This document shows, piece after piece, positions 8,885-17,203 of a stretch of 64,000 bases of DNA. The notes beneath the pieces were generated by a model. That model was not told the DNA's origin and did no database searches. It saw only the letters and a list, made by a program, of their open reading frames with translations. The stretch is from Vibrio salinus (lineage in GTDB: Bacteria > Pseudomonadota > Gammaproteobacteria > Enterobacterales > Vibrionaceae). The stretch lies in contig NZ_JAJSDZ010000010.1 of assembly GCF_021272385.1 (NCBI RefSeq), positions 1,426,001-1,490,000 on the forward strand. The letters are read 5' to 3'. Within the stretch, counting starts at the first letter, position 1; every line of letters begins with the position of its first letter. Position numbers and translations under genes: made by a program.

Positions 8885-9928
8885 TTATAAAACGGGCTGA
8901 CCATTTGATTTTAGGTTGTTTTTCCATGTTTTATTTACTAAGCGGACAACAGACTCTGGCATTGGAACATAATCAAGATCTTTTGCCATTTCAGGGTGTT
9001 GATAGCTCCAGGTAAAGAATTTAACCATTGCTTTTGCTTTATCAGCATCTTTCTGATTTTTATGCATCAGAATGAAAGTCGCTGAAGTCATAGGCCAGGT
9101 TGTTGCTCCTGGTTGATCATTCAGAATAAGTTTGAAGCCAGGAGCGTGTTTCCAGTCCGCATTTGCAGCCGCAGCCTGGAAGCTTTTTGCTGTTGGATTC
9201 ACAAATTTGCCAGCTTTATTTTTCATCTGAGTGTAAGCAAGGTGGTTTTGAGTCGCATAAGCGTATTCAACATAACCAATTGAGCCTTTTGTACGGGTTA
9301 CATAGTTTGCAACACCTGCATTACCTTTACCGCCGATATCGGTTGCTGCGCTTGGCCATGTGATGTCTTTGCCTACACCAACATTGTTTTTCCAGTCGCT
9401 GCTGACACGAGCAAGATAGTCAGTAAAGTTGAAAGTAGTGCCTGAACCGTCAGAACGGTGAACAACATAAATTGGAAGGTCTGGCAATGAAACACCAGGG
9501 TTCAGCTCACCGATGCGCTTGTCATTCCAGTTTTTAACTTTACCCAGGTAAATATCTGCCAGAAGAGAGCCAGTCAGCTTGAGCTGACCTTCTTTTATTT
9601 GTGGGATATGAACCACCGGAACGATCCCGCCCATTACCATTGGGAACTGAATCATACCTTCTTTATTAAGTTCTTTGACATCCAGTGGTGCATCAGTACC
9701 ACCGAAATCAACAGTCTTTGCTTCTATCTGTCTGATACCGCCACCTGAACCAATTGCCTGATAGTTAATTTTTACACCTGTTTCTTTTTGGTAGGCTTCA
9801 GCCCATTTTGCATATACCGGATAAGGGAATGTCGCACCGGCGCCATTTAGTTCGTTTGTTGCAGAGAAAGCATACGAAGAAAGGCACAGAGCAGCAGAAG
9901 CAAGTAAAACTGTTTTCGTGAATTTCAT
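8885..9928 (-). CDS. pstS: Phosphate-binding periplasmic protein
   Basis: 347 residues with a classical signal peptide (cleavage near SSYAFSA-TN). ELNGAGATFPYPVYAKWAEAY, INYQAIGSGGGIRQIEAKTVDFGGTDAPL (in part) and VVHRSDGSGTTFNFTDYL are the phosphate-binding loops of PstS. It captures inorganic phosphate in the periplasm and delivers it to PstCAB. It is the first gene of pstSCAB and has a Pho box upstream. Its length matches E. coli PstS (346). Confidence 0.96.
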   Translation of the reverse strand: MKFTKTVLLASAALCLSSYAFSATNELNGAGATFPYPVYAKWAEAYQKETGVKINYQAIGSGGGIRQIEAKTVDFGGTDAPLDVKELNKEGMIQFPMVMGGIVPVVHIPQIKEGQLKLTGSLLADIYLGKVKNWNDKRIGELNPGVSLPDLPIYVVHRSDGSGTTFNFTDYLARVSSDWKNNVGVGKDITWPSAATDIGGKGNAGVANYVTRTKGSIGYVEYAYATQNHLAYTQMKNKAGKFVNPTAKSFQAAAANADWKHAPGFKLILNDQPGATTWPMTSATFILMHKNQKDADKAKAMVKFFTWSYQHPEMAKDLDYVPMPESVVRLVNKTWKNNLKSNGQPVL

Positions 9929-10001
9929 GGTTACCCCAAAAATAGATAATGTATTTATGTAGTGAGTGAAGAAATTGATAGGTTCACGCTAAAAATTTTG
10001 A

Positions 10002-10019
10002 ATGACAGTTTTATTACAT
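10002..10019 (-). promoter_or_regulatory. Pho box upstream of pstS
   Basis: On the minus strand this reads ATGTAAT-AAAA-CTGTCAT: two 7-bp direct repeats with an 11-bp period and the usual A-rich spacer. The second repeat is a perfect CTGTCAT; the first matches 5 of 7. The box lies about 75-90 bases upstream of the pstS start, where PhoB would be expected to act during phosphate starvation. Confidence 0.75.
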
Positions 10020-10210
10020 TCCGTTACATGAAAAGAATAATTGGGAATATTTATCTGAAATGGTTAATTATGATAAAAATATTTATCATATTGCTATTTT
10101 TACTGTGAATAACTGTCATTTAAGGCATGTAAATTAAAAATAATTATGTATTTTTTTTGTCATAAAAACGAAATATCATAGAAAAAACAGAATATGGATT
10201 TGTATTAATA

Positions 10211-11548
10211 ATGAATTCTTTCTTTTCATTCAAGCTGCAAATAATAACCACAATTATCTATTTTTTTATTGCATTTCTGATTTTTCTGAACAGACATGTT
10301 GAAAAAAAAGATTTCACATATAACTCATTGATTTATTTTGCGGTTTTCAGTCTGTTTCATGGGTTGGCTATTTCAACTGAGCATTTTTTAGACTTCTACT
10401 ATACCCTCGATAATATCAGGTCCGAAGTTTCCGTATACTTAGCAACGCTTCACTCTTTGTCACTGATAAGTCTTGCTTTATGTATTGTTAGCGTATGGAC
10501 AAAAAATTTACTGGCATATCGTTTTCATAAGTTAATATTGAGTCTGTTTTTCGTACTGATTTTATTTGTCTCATATATAGGGGATATCAGCAGCCAGCAC
10601 CTTATTATTTATATTTCTATGGTGTTTTACAGTTTGTCTGTTTGGATTAAGACGGATCGAAATGGTAAAGGTAACCAGCAGACATGGTATGAAAGCTATT
10701 CATTTCCTCTGGCATTGATGGTTTGCTCCGTTTCTTTGCTGATGTCTCCTTATACATTGTCTGAAAAACTTTACCTGCTGGGGTCGGCCGGATTTTTACT
10801 CGTAGTTGTTTATCAGAAACTGCGGTTATATTCTGAAGAATCTAAACAAATGGCAAGTGATACTCTTCAGTACCAGTTGCATGAAGTGCACCTGAGAGAG
10901 CTAGGGGAATGGAGTGCTGCCCTTGCCCATGAGATGAAGACGCCTCTGAGTAGTGCATTACTGAGCAGTGATATGATCGTCAGACTGGCAAAAGATGATG
11001 AACTGATTTTGGATCATGCTGTTCGCATGAAAAAGAGTATTCAACGGGTTATCGGAACCTGTCAAAGTGTGCTGAACTATTCACAAACGCTGACACCGGA
11101 TAAATCGGAGTTCCTCATTAACGATTCCATCGAAGAAGCATTATCACTGCTGCATTTCCGATTAAAAAATTTTTCAGTTTCCCGTAAAATTCAGCCTGAT
11201 TTAACGGTGTTTGGGGATAAGAATTTATTGCTATCTGTGTGGAGTAACTTGTTGAGTAATGCCATTGATGCCTGTGAAGAATCAGAGGTGAAATACATAG
11301 CGATAGAAGCCTTTGCCAGTCAGGGGCTCATTCACATTAAGATTATGGATGAAGGTGAGGGTATCTCTGTTAATAATAAAGCGCTGATAGAGGACGCTTT
11401 CTTTACTACCAAACACGGTAATAACGGAACGGGTGTTGGTCTGAATGTTGTGTCTAACATTCTGAAATCTCACCGGGGAAGTTTGCACTTTGATGATAAG
11501 TCTGTCGGTGCATGTGCTCATGTCGTGATTCCGGAGAATATTCAATGA
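10211..11548 (+). CDS. Membrane histidine kinase with a multi-helix N-terminal domain
   Basis: 445 residues. Residues 1-205 hold about six or seven hydrophobic helices with little periplasmic loop, so the input probably comes from within the membrane. A short coiled linker follows, then the H box LAHEMKTPLSSAL (phosphorylated His240), the N box WSNLLSNAIDACEES, and the G boxes DEGEGI and NGTGVGLNVVSNIL. It is translationally coupled to the next gene (ATGA overlap), its likely partner. It is divergent from pstS, but a link to phosphate sensing is only suggested by position; it does not resemble PhoR in its N-terminal half. Stimulus unknown. Confidence 0.85.
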   Translation: MNSFFSFKLQIITTIIYFFIAFLIFLNRHVEKKDFTYNSLIYFAVFSLFHGLAISTEHFLDFYYTLDNIRSEVSVYLATLHSLSLISLALCIVSVWTKNLLAYRFHKLILSLFFVLILFVSYIGDISSQHLIIYISMVFYSLSVWIKTDRNGKGNQQTWYESYSFPLALMVCSVSLLMSPYTLSEKLYLLGSAGFLLVVVYQKLRLYSEESKQMASDTLQYQLHEVHLRELGEWSAALAHEMKTPLSSALLSSDMIVRLAKDDELILDHAVRMKKSIQRVIGTCQSVLNYSQTLTPDKSEFLINDSIEEALSLLHFRLKNFSVSRKIQPDLTVFGDKNLLLSVWSNLLSNAIDACEESEVKYIAIEAFASQGLIHIKIMDEGEGISVNNKALIEDAFFTTKHGNNGTGVGLNVVSNILKSHRGSLHFDDKSVGACAHVVIPENIQ

Positions 11549-12180
11549 AAAAAGTACTCATTGTTGAAGATGATGATTCGCTTCGTGATAGCTTATGTGC
11601 GGCACTGGAGTATGAAAATTTTGAAGTCGAATGTGACTCCAGTGTTGAAACGGCTCTGGCACGTCTTAAAGAAGAAAACTTTGATGTTATTTTATTAGAC
11701 ATCATGCTGGGTGAAATTTCGGGAATTGACGGGATTACATTATTTAAATATCTCCAGCCCGGTGTTGCGATTATTATTATGACTGCTTTCGCAACCGTGG
11801 ATCTTGCTGTAAACGCCATGAAAAAAGGGGCAGATGAGTTTCTGACAAAGCCATTTGATATTGATACTTTAGTAGTGACGTTAAAGAAAGTGGTTCAGAA
11901 GTATCAGCCTAAGTCGGTAAAATCTGAACGTGATGATGATCTTATTTTTAGTGCGCTGGCGAACCCCATCCGTCGTTCCGTGATTAAGCAGCTACGACTG
12001 TATCATCAGGTTAAATTTATGGACCTTTGTCGTTTGGTTGATGTTGATGATCACACCAAATTTAATTTTCATCTTAGGCAGTTAGTCAACTGTGGTATCG
12101 TAAAAAAACTGAATCATAAAGAGTACACACTAACTGCGCTGGGGAAAGATATTTGCTCCGGTGGTTTAATGGAATTTTAA
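11545..12180 (+). CDS. Response regulator with ArsR-like winged-helix output
   Basis: 211 residues from the ATG at 11545, which overlaps the kinase stop codon. Residues 1-125 are a receiver domain: acidic pocket VEDDDS, phosphoacceptor Asp in ILLDIMLG, MTAF, and Lys in LTKPFDI. Residues 130-210 do not look like OmpR, NarL or Fis-type outputs. Instead ALANPIRRSVIKQLRLY and DDHTKFNFHLRQLVNCGIVKK resemble the ArsR/HTH_20 winged helix (the N-P-x-R-R and K-F-x-F-H-L-x-x-L pattern). It presumably binds DNA when phosphorylated by the upstream kinase. Targets are unknown. Confidence 0.8.
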   Translation: MKKVLIVEDDDSLRDSLCAALEYENFEVECDSSVETALARLKEENFDVILLDIMLGEISGIDGITLFKYLQPGVAIIIMTAFATVDLAVNAMKKGADEFLTKPFDIDTLVVTLKKVVQKYQPKSVKSERDDDLIFSALANPIRRSVIKQLRLYHQVKFMDLCRLVDVDDHTKFNFHLRQLVNCGIVKKLNHKEYTLTALGKDICSGGLMEF

Positions 12181-12297
12181 CTGGACATTTTTACGAAGCC
12201 GGTTTCCACGGGACTTAGCTACCTGGAATAATTTACTTATATATTTCATTCTATTAGCTTAGAATGAATCTATGAGTATCATAAACCAGAGGTGGAA

Positions 12298-13287
12298 ATG
12301 GCGACGAAAAAGAAAAGTTGGGTGACAGCCGCTGATGTTGCCCGTCATGCAGGGGTTTCCCGATCTGCCGTTTCCCGAACTTTCACACCAGGTGCGTCTG
12401 TCTCCGAGCATACCCGGGAACTGGTGATGAATTCAGCCAGAGAGCTGGGATATCAGGTTAATATTATTGCCCGGACAATGACGAAAGGGAGCAGTAATTT
12501 TGTTGGGATAGTGACCGCCGGATTTGACAACCCTTTCCGGAGCAAGTTGCTTGCTCCGTTAGTTCATCATCTGGCATTACAGGGGTTTATGCCTCTTTTG
12601 ATTAATGCCGATGACCCGCAGCAGCTTGAGCCTTCATTACGTCACTTATTAAGTTATCATATCGCCGGCGTTATTTTGACATCCGGTGCCCCTCCTTTGT
12701 CTCTTGCGGAAGATTATCTGGCAAAAAAAATCCCTGTTACGTTGCTTAATCGCTACGCAGATTTACCCGGAGCGGATCTGATTTGTAGTGATAATGCACA
12801 GGGAGCGAGTTTAGTTGCAGAGCTTTTTCTGGCTCAGGGGCTTAAAGAGATCGGTTTTATCGGTGAAAGCGAAGTTAATTTCAGTTCATCGCAACGTTGG
12901 ACTTTTTTTAGTCAGGCTCTGGATGCGGTTACTCCCAAAGCTTATTTTTGTCCGGACAGTAGCTATCGTTCAGGCTGGGATGCCGCTGAAAAACTGTTAA
13001 ACAATGATTCATCTCTGGGGGGGATATTCTGTGCAACCGATATGTTGGCCATGGGAGTCGTCGATTATATTAAGAATAATTCGCAATTTTCCCACGTAAA
13101 GATTGTTGGTTTTGATGATATTCCCCAAGCTTCTTTTGATGCTTATCAACTTACGACTATTCAGCAAGATACTGACAGTTTGGCGAAGTTCGCGGTAGAT
13201 TCGCTACTAAAAAGAATTTTTGATTTTTCCCGGCCATCAACTCAGAAGGCGGTACCTGTCAAATTAGTTTTAAGAAAAACAGCGTGA
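12298..13287 (+). CDS. LacI-family transcriptional regulator
   Basis: 329 residues from the ATG at 12298 (AGAGGTGG upstream; a GTG two codons earlier is possible). The N-terminal helix-turn-helix VTAADVARHAGVSRSAVSRTF and hinge helix are LacI-type. The rest is a periplasmic-binding-protein-like sensor domain, with GIFCATDMLAMGVVDYI and VKIVGFDDIPQASFDAY typical of the family. It lies immediately upstream of the phosphatase/transporter cluster, with two CG-centred palindromes in the gap, so it is probably the local repressor. The effector is unknown; a sugar or inositol phosphate would fit. Confidence 0.9.
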   Translation: MATKKKSWVTAADVARHAGVSRSAVSRTFTPGASVSEHTRELVMNSARELGYQVNIIARTMTKGSSNFVGIVTAGFDNPFRSKLLAPLVHHLALQGFMPLLINADDPQQLEPSLRHLLSYHIAGVILTSGAPPLSLAEDYLAKKIPVTLLNRYADLPGADLICSDNAQGASLVAELFLAQGLKEIGFIGESEVNFSSSQRWTFFSQALDAVTPKAYFCPDSSYRSGWDAAEKLLNNDSSLGGIFCATDMLAMGVVDYIKNNSQFSHVKIVGFDDIPQASFDAYQLTTIQQDTDSLAKFAVDSLLKRIFDFSRPSTQKAVPVKLVLRKTA

Positions 13288-13381
13288 TTAGCTTAATTTA
13301 GTTTCTGAGTTCATGGTCACAGAATTTCGTTTATTAAGCGCCCATATTAATCAGTATTCTTCGGTATATTTTTTTTGGTTT

Positions 13382-13405
13382 GAATTTGCACACGCGTGCA
13401 AATTC
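13382..13405. promoter_or_regulatory. LacI-type operator O1 upstream of the inositol-phosphatase gene
   Basis: GAATTTGCACACGCGTGCAAATTC is a 24-bp palindrome with one mismatched pair beside its central CG. LacI-family operators have this CG-centred form. It sits just upstream of a TATACT sequence (13421-13426) that may be the -10, so bound repressor would cover the -35 region. Confidence 0.7.
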
Positions 13406-13420
13406 AAACTTAAGTTTAAG

Positions 13421-13426
13421 TATACT
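13421..13426 (+). promoter_or_regulatory. Possible -10 element of the phosphatase/transporter cluster
   Basis: TATACT lies between the two palindromic operators. The -35 would fall within the right half of O1 (around TGCAAA) and is weak. The call rests on the match to TATAAT and on the position between the operators. Confidence 0.4.
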
Positions 13427-13441
13427 CTTTTTTTATTAATA

Positions 13442-13459
13442 ATTGCACACGTGTGCAAT
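13442..13459. promoter_or_regulatory. LacI-type operator O2 just before the inositol-phosphatase gene
   Basis: ATTGCACACGTGTGCAAT is a perfect 18-bp palindrome. It shares the TTGCAC half-site with O1, and its centre lies 57 bp from that of O1. It ends 11 bases before the start codon at 13471, so it lies in the 5' untranslated region where a bound repressor would block transcription. Confidence 0.75.
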
Positions 13460-13470
13460 AAGGTTGAAAT

Positions 13471-14280
13471 ATGAAAAATTTAACAGATCAGGATATTGAA
13501 GAACGATACCGGTATGCCTGCGAGGTAGCCGTTGAAGCCGCAAATTGTGGGTTTAAGTTTTACCAGCAACGGGAGAGTCTTGTCGTTGAACATAAAGGTG
13601 ATGATTTTCAGGATGTTGTAAGTAAAGCAGACCGGACAGTTGAAGATTTGACCCGGACAATGATCAGCAGCCGTTTTCCTGATGATGATTTTTTAGGTGA
13701 AGAAACCGGAGGGGGTGATGAAAGTGCATTATGTACCTGGGTTGTCGATCCGATCGATGGTACCAGCTGTTTTCTGAATGGATTGCATAACTGGTGTGTG
13801 TCCATTGGTATTTTAGTCGCGGGTCAGCCAGTTGTGGGTGTGGTTTACGATCCAAATCATCGTGAACTTTTCCGTGCCTGTAAAGGAAAAGGTGCGTGGG
13901 TGAATGATAAACCCATGCGTGTTCATCCGGGAAAAGACGTGAAAGATGGGGTTATGGGTGTTGGAGTTTCACACCGTGTGACACCTGAGACATTTGTGCC
14001 TTTTATCGGGAATCTGCTGCACAAGGGCGGCATGTTTATACGAAGCGGTTCCGGCGCTTTGATGACAGCCTGGGTTGCAGCCGGAAGGCTGATTGGATAT
14101 TACGAACCTCATATGAATGCGTGGGACAGCCTGCCGGGTCTGGTTCTGGTTGTTGAAGCCGGAGGCGTAAGTAATGATTTTTTGGCCAATCATGGTCTGC
14201 TTCAGGGGAACCCTCTATTGCTGGCTAACGAGACAATATTTGCACAGTTGAGCGATATGATCACGCAGCGGCTGGAATAA
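13471..14280 (+). CDS. Inositol-monophosphatase family phosphatase
   Basis: 269 residues. The lithium-sensitive phosphatase motifs are intact: GEET (Glu77/Glu78), WVVDPIDGTSCF (Asp93, Ile95, Asp96) and NAWDSLPGLVLVVEAGG (Asp219). These bind the metal ions and the phosphate. Family members hydrolyse inositol monophosphate, other small phosphate esters or PAP; the cytoplasmic substrate cannot be read from sequence. It is the first gene after the operators and precedes an organophosphate antiporter and a secreted AppA-like phosphatase, which makes an inositol phosphate a plausible substrate. Confidence 0.88.
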   Translation: MKNLTDQDIEERYRYACEVAVEAANCGFKFYQQRESLVVEHKGDDFQDVVSKADRTVEDLTRTMISSRFPDDDFLGEETGGGDESALCTWVVDPIDGTSCFLNGLHNWCVSIGILVAGQPVVGVVYDPNHRELFRACKGKGAWVNDKPMRVHPGKDVKDGVMGVGVSHRVTPETFVPFIGNLLHKGGMFIRSGSGALMTAWVAAGRLIGYYEPHMNAWDSLPGLVLVVEAGGVSNDFLANHGLLQGNPLLLANETIFAQLSDMITQRLE

Positions 14281-14421
14281 CATTGTCATTATAATCTGAG
14301 ACTCACTTTACTCTGATACCCTACAATGCCGGTTATAAATAGAGTACATATAAGCGATAAATAAGACTCGAAATTGGCAACTATCAGATTAAGTGTTCTA
14401 TTACTAAATGGGGTAACAATT

Positions 14422-15780
14422 ATGTCTGGAGTTGTGAATTTTTTCAAAGCTGCGGCTCCCGCAGCAGAAAATAAAACATTTAATCCTCAGAAATTTATGT
14501 TTCTTCGGTGGAAAAGTTTCCTTGCTATGACGATAGCTTATGTGACTTTTTATGTCTGCCGTCTTTCTTTTACGGTGGCTAAGAGTGCTCTGATTGATAT
14601 CGGTATTTCGCCGACAGAATTAGGGATGATAGGCTCCGCTTTATTTTTTGCTTACGCAATCGGTAAACTGGTTAACGGATTTCTGGCGGACCATGCGAAC
14701 GTTGTTCACTTTATGGGTTTTGGCCTATTGCTCAGTGCGTGTATGAACCTGTTGATGGGCTTTAATACAAATGCTATGTGGCTGACTTTGTTCTGGGGCA
14801 TCAATGGCTGGGCACAGTCAATGGGCGCTGGACCATGTGTTGTGTCGCTGGCCCGGTGGTATGGCTCGAAAGAGCGCGGAACCTTTTATTCTCTTTGGTC
14901 TACGGCCCATAATGTTGGTGAAGCCGTAACTTATATGGGAATTGCTACGGTTGTAGCGACTTACGGTTGGAATTTAGGCTATTTTTCTTCTTCTGCGTTG
15001 GGCGTTATCGGGGCGATTGTTATATTGCTCTTTATGTGTGATTCTCCACAAAGTGCCGGCTATCCACCAATCGGAGTTATTCGTAATGAACCTCAGGATG
15101 AGATCGAGCAACAGGGCCCGGTTATTAAAAGCCAGTTGTTATCTTTGAAAAATCCTGCATTGTGGGTGATCGCTATTGCTTCCGCATCTATGTATATCGA
15201 TCGGTACGCGGTCAACTCCTGGGGTATTTTCTATTTTCAACAAGCCAAAGATTATACCACTATCGAAGCATCAGCCATTGTGGGCGTGAATGCCATCGCA
15301 GGTATTGTTGGTACTATTATCGCAGGCGTTTTATCTGACCGTTTTTTCCCTCGTAACCGTAGTGTTATGGCAGGGTTTATCAGCTTAATTAATGTTTGTG
15401 GTTTTGCTGCCATGTTGTTCTTACCTAAAAATTATTATACCGACATCATTTCCATGTTGATTTTTGGGGCAACGATAGGGGCTTTGACCTGTTTTCTGGG
15501 TGGCCTGATTGCGGTGGATATTTCTTCTAAAAAAGCCGCGGGTGCCGCCTTGGGTACCATTGGTATTGCCAGCTATGCCGGAGCGGGATTTGGCGAATTT
15601 ATTACTGGGGTGATTATTGATCATACTTCGTATATTGAAGCCGGAAAAACCTTATATAATTTCCATTCTCTTTCCATTTTCTGGATTAGTAGCGGGCTGC
15701 TTTCTGCTCTTATGTGTTTCATCGCTGCCGGAATCGTCGCAAGGCGCAATGTGCTGACAGAGTCCAGTGTCACCAATTAA
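14422..15780 (+). CDS. MFS organophosphate:phosphate antiporter (OPA family, UhpC/UhpT-like)
   Basis: 452 residues with 12 membrane helices. YVTFYVCRLSFTVAKSALIDIG (in part) near the N-terminus and RGTFYSLWSTAHNVGEA after helix 4 are signatures of the OPA family, which includes GlpT, UhpT and the sensor-type UhpC. These import a phosphate ester in exchange for inorganic phosphate, in the inner membrane. I chose the ATG at 14422, preceded by GGGG, over a TTG 48 bases earlier. The neighbours are a cytoplasmic and a periplasmic phosphatase, so it probably imports the product of the latter. The substrate is not readable from sequence; a UhpC-like sensor role is less likely because no uhpAB genes are present. 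Confidence 0.85.
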   Translation: MSGVVNFFKAAAPAAENKTFNPQKFMFLRWKSFLAMTIAYVTFYVCRLSFTVAKSALIDIGISPTELGMIGSALFFAYAIGKLVNGFLADHANVVHFMGFGLLLSACMNLLMGFNTNAMWLTLFWGINGWAQSMGAGPCVVSLARWYGSKERGTFYSLWSTAHNVGEAVTYMGIATVVATYGWNLGYFSSSALGVIGAIVILLFMCDSPQSAGYPPIGVIRNEPQDEIEQQGPVIKSQLLSLKNPALWVIAIASASMYIDRYAVNSWGIFYFQQAKDYTTIEASAIVGVNAIAGIVGTIIAGVLSDRFFPRNRSVMAGFISLINVCGFAAMLFLPKNYYTDIISMLIFGATIGALTCFLGGLIAVDISSKKAAGAALGTIGIASYAGAGFGEFITGVIIDHTSYIEAGKTLYNFHSLSIFWISSGLLSALMCFIAAGIVARRNVLTESSVTN

Positions 15781-15812
15781 CGTATGGTTCAGGACAAAAC
15801 AGGGATAACAAT

Positions 15813-17114
15813 ATGTTTATTAAGAACAGAGAATGGTGTCTTCGTCTATTTTTTCTGGCTTTTTTGTTCGCTAGCCAGATAGCATCAGCGAATGGTTATG
15901 TTTTAGAAAAAGTGGTTGAAGTAAGCCGGCATGGTGTCAGACCACCCACCCCGGGCAATACAAAAGCAATGGAGACCGGTACTGCCAGACAGTGGCCGGT
16001 TTGGTTAACCCATGATGGTGAGCTGACGGGACATGGCTATGCAGCGGCGGTGATCAAAGGCCGCTACGAAGCAGTAAGATTAAGAAAGCAGGGCGTTCTG
16101 AAACCGGGATGTCCTGATGCCGGTTCCATTTTTGTCTGGGCAAGTCCTTATCAGAGGACTAAGGCAACGGCTAAAGCTCTGGTTGATGGCGCCTTCCCGG
16201 GATGCGGTGTAGATATTCATTCTGTACAGGCAGCAAAAGACCCGTTGTTTCATAATGATAAAATGGGTTTGGTTAAGCTGGATAAGAATAAAGCGCTTTC
16301 CGGTATAAAAAAAGCGATGGGTGGCAGTATTGTTCTGGCCGAAAAAAAAGCCCAAAAAGATATAACCGCGATAGAATCCGTCGTATGCAAAGAAAATCAT
16401 CCGTGTCCTGTTTTTGATGAAAAATGGTCGGTCAGGCAAAAAGAGGATGGACGGTTTGAAGTCAAAGGGTTAGGTACATTAGCCAATATGGCGGAGACTT
16501 TTCGTCTGGCCTGGAGTAATAATAATCCAGAGAAAGATATTGCTTTCGGTGCTGTTCATTCGTCACAGGATGTCGCCCGGTTAATGCCGCTTCTTACGAC
16601 AAAGTATGACTATATCAATGATGTTCCTTATATCGCGATGCGTGGCGGCTCAGTTCTTATGAATCAGATAGTGCAGGCGTTGGATATCAGGAATACCGAT
16701 ACTCAAATAGGGCCGCCGGATGTGAGATGGTTACTGTACGTCGCGCATGATACAAATCTTTCCTGGCTCAGAACGATGTTGAATTTTAGCTGGAAACTGG
16801 GCGATTACCCCAGAGGAAATATTCCGCCTACCGGAAGTCTTATTTTCGAGCGGTGGCGGGAAGAAAAAAGCGGGCAGCGCTTTATCCGGCTTTATTTTCA
16901 GGCACAGTCTCTCGATCAGATTCGTTACTTAGTGAGTCTTGACACTCATCATCAGCCTCTAAAACAAGAGTACTCGATGGCTCATTGTCAGAAGACAAAT
17001 GTTGGGGTGTTATGTCCCTATCAGGAGATGATGACACATATAAAAAGCAGTATTGATGCTTCCGCAGTTATTCCCGTGTCATATAAAGAGCAGAGGAAAT
17101 ATTCCGGATTGTAA
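15813..17114 (+). CDS. Periplasmic histidine acid phosphatase, AppA phytase-like
   Basis: 433 residues from the ATG at 15813 (AGGG upstream). A signal peptide ends near ASQIASA-NG. The catalytic motif is RHGVRPP (nucleophile His40) and the proton donor motif is AHDTNLS (His312, Asp313). The HDTN form and stretches such as DPLF..., GGSI and PPTGSLIFERWREE match E. coli AppA phytase more closely than the HDSN-type glucose-1-phosphatase Agp. It would release phosphate from phytate or other esters outside the inner membrane. It is the last gene of the cluster and is followed by a strong terminator. Confidence 0.85.
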   Translation: MFIKNREWCLRLFFLAFLFASQIASANGYVLEKVVEVSRHGVRPPTPGNTKAMETGTARQWPVWLTHDGELTGHGYAAAVIKGRYEAVRLRKQGVLKPGCPDAGSIFVWASPYQRTKATAKALVDGAFPGCGVDIHSVQAAKDPLFHNDKMGLVKLDKNKALSGIKKAMGGSIVLAEKKAQKDITAIESVVCKENHPCPVFDEKWSVRQKEDGRFEVKGLGTLANMAETFRLAWSNNNPEKDIAFGAVHSSQDVARLMPLLTTKYDYINDVPYIAMRGGSVLMNQIVQALDIRNTDTQIGPPDVRWLLYVAHDTNLSWLRTMLNFSWKLGDYPRGNIPPTGSLIFERWREEKSGQRFIRLYFQAQSLDQIRYLVSLDTHHQPLKQEYSMAHCQKTNVGVLCPYQEMMTHIKSSIDASAVIPVSYKEQRKYSGL

Positions 17115-17149
17115 TTGTGTATTAAAAAGGAAAACAGGATAAACCAGAT

Positions 17150-17187
17150 GCCCTGACTCCGGTGAACTAGCGGAGTCAGGGCTTTTT
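17150..17187 (+). terminator. Intrinsic terminator after the histidine acid phosphatase gene
   Basis: A 12-bp perfect stem (GCCCTGACTCCG / CGGAGTCAGGGC) with a 9-nt loop is followed by TTTTTAAT on the plus strand. It ends the phosphatase/transporter cluster. The minus-strand side lacks a T run, so it serves leuE less well. Confidence 0.9.
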
Positions 17188-17203
17188 AATATACGAACCC
17201 AAA

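Noticed and set aside
10103..10119. CTGTGAATAACTGTCAT upstream of the kinase at 10211, as a second Pho box.
   Set aside because: The two repeats have a 10-bp rather than 11-bp period and the first is degenerate, so PhoB control of the kinase gene is not claimed.
11454..11819. 121-codon frame antisense to the response regulator and kinase end.
   Set aside because: Overlaps two well-supported genes and shows no domain or start signal.
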